This document shows, in pieces, positions 36,874-38,932 of a stretch of 38,932 nt of DNA. Origin of the DNA: Perkinsus marinus ATCC 50983 (Eukaryota; Perkinsozoa; Perkinsida; Perkinsidae); contig NW_003206626.1 of NCBI RefSeq assembly GCF_000006405.1, positions 146,368-185,299 of the forward strand, read 5' to 3'. The stretch's first letter is position 1. Every line of letters begins with the position of its first letter. The position numbers and the translations under genes are program-made. The notes beneath the pieces are model-generated. The model saw only the letters and a program-made list of their open reading frames with translations. It ran no database searches and was not told the DNA's origin.

Positions 36874-38084
36874 CAGGGTTGTCGATTTCATGGAAATCGC
36901 AAGGCCATTTCTGAAATTGAAATTTCATATGGAAATTTCCATGAAATTTGTTTCAAAGGTGGAAAAAAAATTTCGCTCCGCCGGGTACCGGCGGAGGTCT
37001 TGTTTCTCTAAAAATCTCTGCTTGATCTTGTCGAAAAACTCCTTCAAACGGAGTTCCCTAGTTTCTCTAAAAATATCAGCCCTGATCTTTTTTACTTCTC
37101 CATATGTGAGTGAGTTGTACCCCGGATGAAGCGAGCCTAGGAGCGCACTGGTGCTGTTAGAAGTAGTGTCTCTGAGACTCCAGCTCATAGCCGTAGCCAG
37201 AGCAACAAGATTCTTATGAAATGATCTCCAGCTTGCACCTTAACCAAGAAGTCCGAAATCTTGGGAGCAAACTTGAGGGGAGGAATCCTCCCAAAGGATC
37301 GCTGTTGGTGCTTGCTGTTGAGGCCATCATAGAATACCTTCGGAGTTTTCGACACTTCTTGGTAGGGGGTGGTAGGCTACCACTGGTACCAGGCCCAATT
37401 CGGCCCAGTGTTCACGGCGAACATGATCCCTTCGACGAGTAGAGTTTTCGAACCCCTGATCCCACCCACACCGGCAGATGAACGTATTTTGGATCTTATC
37501 ATCAGCAACCCTCTCATCTGTAACCGTGAAGAATCTTCAAAGGGTTGAGCTAAAGATAAAGACGTCTCTTTCATCGGAGACCACGTCGTCATTCGGCTGA
37601 TCCAACTTGGGCATATATCAACAAATCTGTGTAGTAGACTCGGATCAATGTGAGTGAACTCCATCCTGACTATAACAGAGACTGCTAGAGAGCTACTCTA
37701 AGCATTGAACATATCATACCATGTTGATAACATGGACCATGTTGAACATGATGTTGTATACCAGCACACATGAAATCACCATGTTGTGAAACGGTTATGC
37801 CATCTGGCGGCGCCAGACTGGCGCGCGTCATTTCAATCGATCTCTCCGTGAATCGGTCCTGATCGCGTATGCGGTGGTCAATTCGTTATGTCTTGTATAT
37901 CGTCTAACTGAATAATTGTTTTCGGAGCTTTCGGAGCACTAGGGATAAGTTCAATGTCTGTTAATCGTCTTTTTCCTAAAATTTCCTTTAAAATATGAAA
38001 TTTCCACGGGTTGCATTTCATGTCTGAAATTTCGGAAATTTCCGCAAGCGGAAATTTCCGAAATTTCCACTTCCGACAACCCTG
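36874..38084. mobile_element. Candidate non-autonomous hAT-like DNA element
   Basis: CAGGGTTGTCG at 36874-36884 is inverted as CGACAACCCTG at 38074-38084. Both ends are followed inward by clusters of GGAAATTTCC / GAAATTTC words (36893-36955 and 37978-38067), like the subterminal repeats of hAT elements, whose termini often start CAGGG. No 8-bp target duplication is seen at these exact ends, so the boundaries or family are uncertain. Interior ORFs on the minus strand (36925-37188, 37377-37664) show no recognisable transposase. Confidence 0.45.
38026..38067. repeat. Perfect palindrome, 20-bp arms, 2-nt loop
   Basis: GAAATTTCGGAAATTTCCGC, AA, then its exact reverse complement, inside the right end of the candidate hAT-like element. 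Confidence 0.97.
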
Positions 38085-38932
38085 CGTTTTGGGTGACATT
38101 CAATCATCTTTATCAGCTCCATGTATGACGGCAACAGTATGCGAGACCATGAGAGAACAAGGACTATAATAGCGCATAGATCATATTATGATCATCGCAG
38201 TATGCATGTATTTTCTCAAGGATTTTACAAAATCTGGGAATGTCGACTGGTAATTGACGGTGCAAATCTTTTATCAGCGGCTACCCTCAAACGGTAAAGA
38301 ACTCGAGAACCTAAGATAAGATAGTCTCACTCAAGGATGAGAACCGGTTAGTTTACTGAGTAAACTTTACTCAAGCCCTCGGACTCGCCCTCAATTTGGG
38401 AACATTTATGATCTAACGTTAGTTTTTTTGAGCAAGGTGAGCAAGGGCGTTAGTTCGTTCCACTAACCCACGTCCTCAAGGACTTATTTGAGATTGCGGT
38501 GAGGCCCAATCAGTTTATCCCCTCCCTAATTCGCGGAAATGCGGATAAATACATCAGAATTCTTCGCCGAAGTAGATAATCGCGTGCCACAAACCCTGTG
38601 AGCACGATCCCCGGTTAATGAAGTTCTAAAGCATTTTTCTCACTTTGTGTTTAATTTGATTTTGGGAAAAAATACGTACAACTTCTGTTCTTCGCTGTAA
38701 GTTTCCCAAACGGCGCTTAGTTCAGAACCAATACTGTAGCTCTAGCTTGATCTCATTTCGAGATTAGTCTCCTCACACTTGAGAGTCTGGAAGTCTCAAG
38801 TTGAGACTAAGAGACTTCTGAAACGTTCTTTGAGTTTCAAGTTGGGAGGTAAGAGTCTTAATCTTAAGATTCGCCAGATTGACGATCTGAAGAGGCTGGC
38901 GATGCCATCTTTATGGGCTAGTGGAAATCTCT
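38085..38932. other. Gene-free right end
   Basis: No gene is recognised. Local repetitive words occur (CTCAAGTTGAGACTAAGAGA, GTTTACTGAGTAAAC), but no element can be bounded. Confidence 0.5.

Noticed and set aside
1-38932. Dinoflagellate/perkinsid spliced-leader RNA gene
   Set aside because: I looked for the conserved leader ending GGCTCAAG and did not find it.

Overview
The window is nuclear DNA of a unicellular eukaryote. At least eight conserved eukaryotic genes can be modelled: metacaspase-like, PUF, RPN10, STE20-type kinase, RPL11, UBL5/HUB1, cyclophilin and MED31. A nucleotide-sugar transporter and a ubiquitin-specific protease (USP)-like gene are also present. Most genes are cut by many very short GT-AG introns. 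The style suggests an alveolate protist, most plausibly a Perkinsus-like perkinsozoan; this is inference from general appearance, not from a database match.

Layout. 1-707 (-): left-truncated metacaspase-like gene. 2089-4742 (-): PUF RNA-binding protein. 5683-8158 (+): 13-exon RPN10, transcribed divergently from PUF. 10667-13121 (-): 10-exon STE20/OSR1-like kinase, only 163 bp from the divergent RPL11 (13285-13957, +). 15925-16343 (-): UBL5. 16466-17428 (-): intronless nucleotide-sugar transporter. 18240-19888 (-): 5-exon cyclophilin. 20436-26145 (+): an LTR retrotransposon that looks whole, with one 1743-codon ORF and 199-bp LTRs that are almost identical. 27205-29943 (+): USP-like gene with a PDZ-like insertion. 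29961-31267 (+): unknown two-exon gene. 31924-32425 (+): MED31. 32815-36476: two degraded or heavily spliced relatives of a nuclease-like family with a D-x-x-C-C motif. 36874-38084: a candidate hAT-like non-autonomous DNA element. The last 850 bp hold nothing I recognise.

Reading frames close exactly (total exon length divisible by three, phases agreeing at every junction) for RPN10 (443 aa), the kinase (354 aa), RPL11 (174 aa), UBL5 (73 aa), cyclophilin (207 aa), MED31 (134 aa) and, with a less certain first exon, PUF (857 aa). Most introns are 39-67 nt, with a dense class at 42-53 nt and several of exactly 46. Most introns longer than about 190 nt contain a recognisable repeat: a roughly 200-bp MITE-like family, a 33-bp minisatellite, a 32-bp tandem repeat, or a 14-bp-TIR element.

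The most unusual signal is a 19-nt core, AATTTCGTGGCGCGTGACG. It makes up the middle of whole short introns in two unrelated genes (kinase intron 3 and a USP intron) and recurs in or near other introns, as expected of introner-like elements. Also notable are compact near-perfect palindromes with loops of 1-3 nt, a splice donor buried in a (GTA)n microsatellite, a metacaspase-like protein lacking the catalytic His, and a USP-like protein whose Cys box shows no Cys and whose catalytic fold is interrupted by a PDZ-like domain.
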